From contig CAUJGJ010000483.1 in NCBI GenBank assembly GCA_963170055.1, positions 522,501 to 532,500 of the forward strand: a stretch of DNA of 10,000 nt. Direction: 5' to 3'. Below the pieces are notes generated by a model. That model saw only the letters and a program-made list of their open reading frames with translations. It made no database searches and was not told the DNA's origin. Made by a program: the position numbers and the translations under genes. Source of the stretch: Halisarca cf. caerulea. Lineage: Eukaryota > Porifera > Demospongiae > Chondrillida > Halisarcidae. Of this stretch, positions 8,325-10,000 are shown one piece after another; position 1 is the stretch's first letter, and every line of letters begins with the position of its first letter.

Positions 8325-8500
8325 TGGCTGACCAAAATTGAGTTAGGTCAGCCATTTGGCTGACTACTGATATTGAGATCTGAGTCTCTAATATTGGCTA
8401 TTACAGTCGAGTGCCAATTTGTTGTGCCAATCTCAAGGTTAAGTGCTAAAGATTCCTTTGTGTACGTACATAATCGGTGATGGTCAGAAATGGCTGACCA
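8325..8500. repeat. TGGCTGACC inverted-repeat cluster
   Basis: TGGCTGACC (8325-8333), GGTCAGCCA (8346-8354) and TGGCTGAC (8357-8364) are alternating inverted copies. TGGTCAG/CTGACCA arms lie at 8481-8487 and 8494-8500. Several overlapping hairpins are possible. AATGGCTGACCAA at 8489 repeats the first copy almost exactly, so the segment may be a decayed duplicated element. Confidence 0.65.
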
Positions 8501-8590
8501 ATCTTCAAAATGTCCTATTAATATAACACTAGGTCAGCTGTTTGTCCTAGCAAAGGTCAAATGTTATTTCTACCACTGTACATACATAAG

Positions 8591-8754
8591 TACAGTGAAA
8601 GCTTTCTATTCTGACACTCAATGGGACCTGAGAATAGTGTCTAATCAGGAGGTTGTCGGATTATGGAGTGCCTCTAGTGTACTTGAATATGGTGACTGTA
8701 CCTCATTAGGTGGTTGGATTGGAGAGAATGTCGGATTACAGTGGTTTCACTGTA
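8591..8754. mobile_element. 160-bp Tc1/mariner-type (pogo/Tigger-like) MITE
   Basis: The body is 8593-8752, beginning CAGTGAAAGC and ending GGTTTCACTG. Of the first 27 bases, 19 match the reverse complement of the other end; the first eight (CAGTGAAA) are exact, and GACA is shared inside. TA flanks both ends (8591-8592 and 8753-8754), the duplication typical of the Tc1/mariner superfamily, and CAGT termini are typical of pogo/Tigger relatives. Internal stretches such as GTCGGATTATGGAG and GTCGGATTACAGTGG repeat the inner terminal sequence, another common trait of these MITEs. It encodes no transposase. Confidence 0.75.
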
Positions 8755-8792
8755 CGCATGTATGTGGTGGAGACACAGATGGTGGGGTTGTC

Positions 8793-8851
8793 AGTAAGGT
8801 TGGAGTATCTGCATAATATGTATAGTAAGGTTGGAGTATCTACACATGTAT
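8793..8851. repeat. Two-copy 31-bp tandem duplication
   Basis: AGTAAGGTTGGAGTATCT occurs at 8793-8810 and again at 8824-8841, a period of 31 bp, with similar ACATGTAT or ATATGTAT tails. It is a recent small duplication beside the MITE. Confidence 0.85.
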
Positions 8852-9277
8852 AGTATACAAGCATGCGTTGCTTCAGGTGTGCAGTGTCTGTTGTCAGCTG
8901 TGTAGTGCTGTGCTATGCATAATGCATACATTGGTCAACACCTGTGCTCAACCATACACACAGCTGGTAGCTCTGTGAGCCGTGTGTCTGTCAGCTTGTG
9001 AATATCATTACCAATAACCTAGAGAGTGATCTTAGTGTGTGGTTATTTCTGTGTATATTACCTCTTCGTTGCTATGGCACAAATTAAAAATGTTTTCATA
9101 AGAGAAGCAACAGAAAAGTCAGACCCTTTTCCTGGACACAAGCCCAACCTCAATATAGCCACATTCTAAGCCTAAACTTTAATAGTTCCAAGTTGAATGT
9201 GCACATTCCTCAATTGTGTATTCTACTCCAGCACCAGCAGCCATTGTCACCCACTGTTGTGTATTAGTAACCTGCTT

Positions 9278-9377
9278 GTACCCAATACTACCCACACGTA
9301 CCCAATACTACCCATGAGTACCCAATACCACCCGTGGCTACCCAATATTACCCTGAGTGCCCACTAGTACCTGCTAT
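9278..9377. repeat. 20-bp minisatellite (GTACCCAATACTACCCACAC)
   Basis: Units begin at 9278, 9298, 9318, 9338 and 9358 in perfect 20-bp register. The first three are nearly identical and the last two diverge. CCAATATCACCC further on (about 9391) is a detached relic of the same unit. Confidence 0.88.
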
Positions 9378-9416
9378 AACACATTTCTATCCAATATCAC
9401 CCACTACCACCCACAG

Positions 9417-9480
9417 TATGTACGTTCATACGTAGCGTGTGAGTACATGCGTACATACATACATACATATGTACGTATAC
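9417..9480. repeat. TACG/TACA palindromic repeat patch
   Basis: GTATGTACG near 9417 is the reverse complement of CGTACATAC near 9451. The patch continues as (TACA)n, CATATG and TACGTATACC. It belongs to the dispersed TACGTA group. Confidence 0.7.
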
Positions 9481-9659
9481 CCTAGCACCTGCCTCACATA
9501 GGATGTGTAGTATGTGCTATGGTCACCAGGTTGTCTGGGTAATGAAGCCATAGTTTGTGGACAAGCCAATCACAACATGACACTAATGAATTTGCTCTTG
9601 CTCACTCTCAGGTTTTCTTTTGCACACGCTAGCTTCACTCGTATGTGTAATACTATACT

Positions 9660-9713
9660 TTACATACGTACATACGTATGTATAGTATACATGTACATAT
9701 ACATGTACTTGTA
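9660..9713. repeat. TACGTA/TATACATGTA palindromic patch
   Basis: ACATACGTACATACGTATG is followed by TATAGTATACATGTACATAT and ACATGTACTTGTAC, a run of overlapping short palindromes of the same base composition as the patches at 8191 and 9417. Confidence 0.7.
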
Positions 9714-10000
9714 CCTGCTTCTGCTCAGTATCAGATCTGCTTTCATTCCTCATACGTACATAGATCTACTCCGATAGAGTTACTCTCTTAAATCTACTTA
9801 ATATGTACTTTGATTCCCTCTCAGATCTAATCTGACTCCCCCCTTGCTTGAGTCCACCCACAGGAGTACATTGTGTTGTTTGTATTGAGGTGAAGTGCTG
9901 AGTTGTATTGTTCTAGTTGCTGACCAGAAATCTCACAACCTCAGTTTCAGCTAATGCAGTTATCATTGGCTTCTGTGCAGTGGCGCACAAGGCAATTGCT

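Larger units (their letters stand above)
3054..10000 (+). other. Non-coding repeat-rich region, probable first intron
   Basis: No exon with protein-family signals was recognised on either strand in this stretch. If the exon at 2966-3053 is real, this is its first intron, more than 6.9 kb long. Open frames here fall on GT, AT or minisatellite repeats or show no domain signals. Stretches with nothing I can name are 3054-3440, 3860-4640, 4746-5000, 5200-5470, 5515-6115, 6203-6525, 6660-7015, 8000-8185, 8855-9275 and 9715-9965. A pyrimidine-rich acceptor-like TTGGCTTCTGTGCAG ends at 9980. The 20 bases after it are too few to judge as an exon. Confidence 0.6.

Noticed and set aside
8404..8579. Possible second MITE from TACAGTCGAGTG to CCACTGTA
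   Set aside because: Only the CAGT termini match; the rest of the two ends do not pair, so terminal inverted repeats are not supported.
8490..8816. 108-codon plus-strand open frame
   Set aside because: It runs through the pogo-like MITE from end to end and shows no protein-family motif, so it is fortuitous.
9074..9172. 32-codon ORF MAQIKNVFIREATEKSDPFP...
   Set aside because: Short, no splice sites in context, no family recognised; chance is likely.
9583..9611. Acceptor-like TTGCTCTTGCTCACTCTCAG for a second exon of the plus-strand gene
   Set aside because: The following sequence gives no ankyrin-like peptide in the needed phase.

Overview
This is eukaryotic nuclear DNA, most likely from a marine invertebrate animal. 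The evidence is a spliced protein-coding gene with short GT-AG introns (82 and 77 nt), a CpG-rich compact promoter, long (GT)n microsatellites, several minisatellites and small non-autonomous DNA transposons. The proteins are animal families. A sponge or another early-branching invertebrate would fit the tiny introns and the many TACGTA-type repeats, but the window alone does not settle the taxon.

Layout. Positions 67-2715 (minus strand) hold a complete three-exon gene for a ubiquitin-specific protease that matches animal USP1 along its catalytic core (Cys box, QHDAQE box, two CxxC zinc-finger pairs, SSGHYT His box, FDD). The middle exon is only 74 nt (2197-2270). It restores the link between the Cys box and the QHDAQE box and makes all splice phases agree. 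The predicted protein is 829 residues, with a long disordered Gln/Pro/Ser/Lys-rich insertion inside the catalytic domain. A short upstream ORF (2709-2753) overlaps the start codon.

Positions 2716-2965 form a CpG-rich, apparently bidirectional promoter. On its far side, 2966-3053 (plus strand) looks like the first coding exon of a gene whose N-terminus resembles the MGKE(Q)EL start of the ankyrin-repeat scaffold families Caskin and ANKS1. It ends in a GT donor, and no convincing second exon was found, so 3054-10000 is probably a long first intron.

The remaining 7 kb has no recognisable coding exon. It is packed with simple and complex repeats. There are four long GT tracts, all with GT on the plus strand, and tandem repeats of 18, 20, 21, about 29 and 31 bp. 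An AT satellite block contains three copies of a 13-nt spacer. There is a 112-bp foldback element with perfect 9-bp target-site duplications (6528-6657), and a 160-bp pogo/Tigger-like MITE with TA duplications (8591-8754). Palindromic TGGCTGACC and TACGTA motifs also recur.

The two genes share a promoter but no obvious pathway: USP1 acts on ubiquitinated DNA-repair factors in the nucleus, whereas Caskin/ANKS1 proteins are cytoplasmic or synaptic scaffolds.
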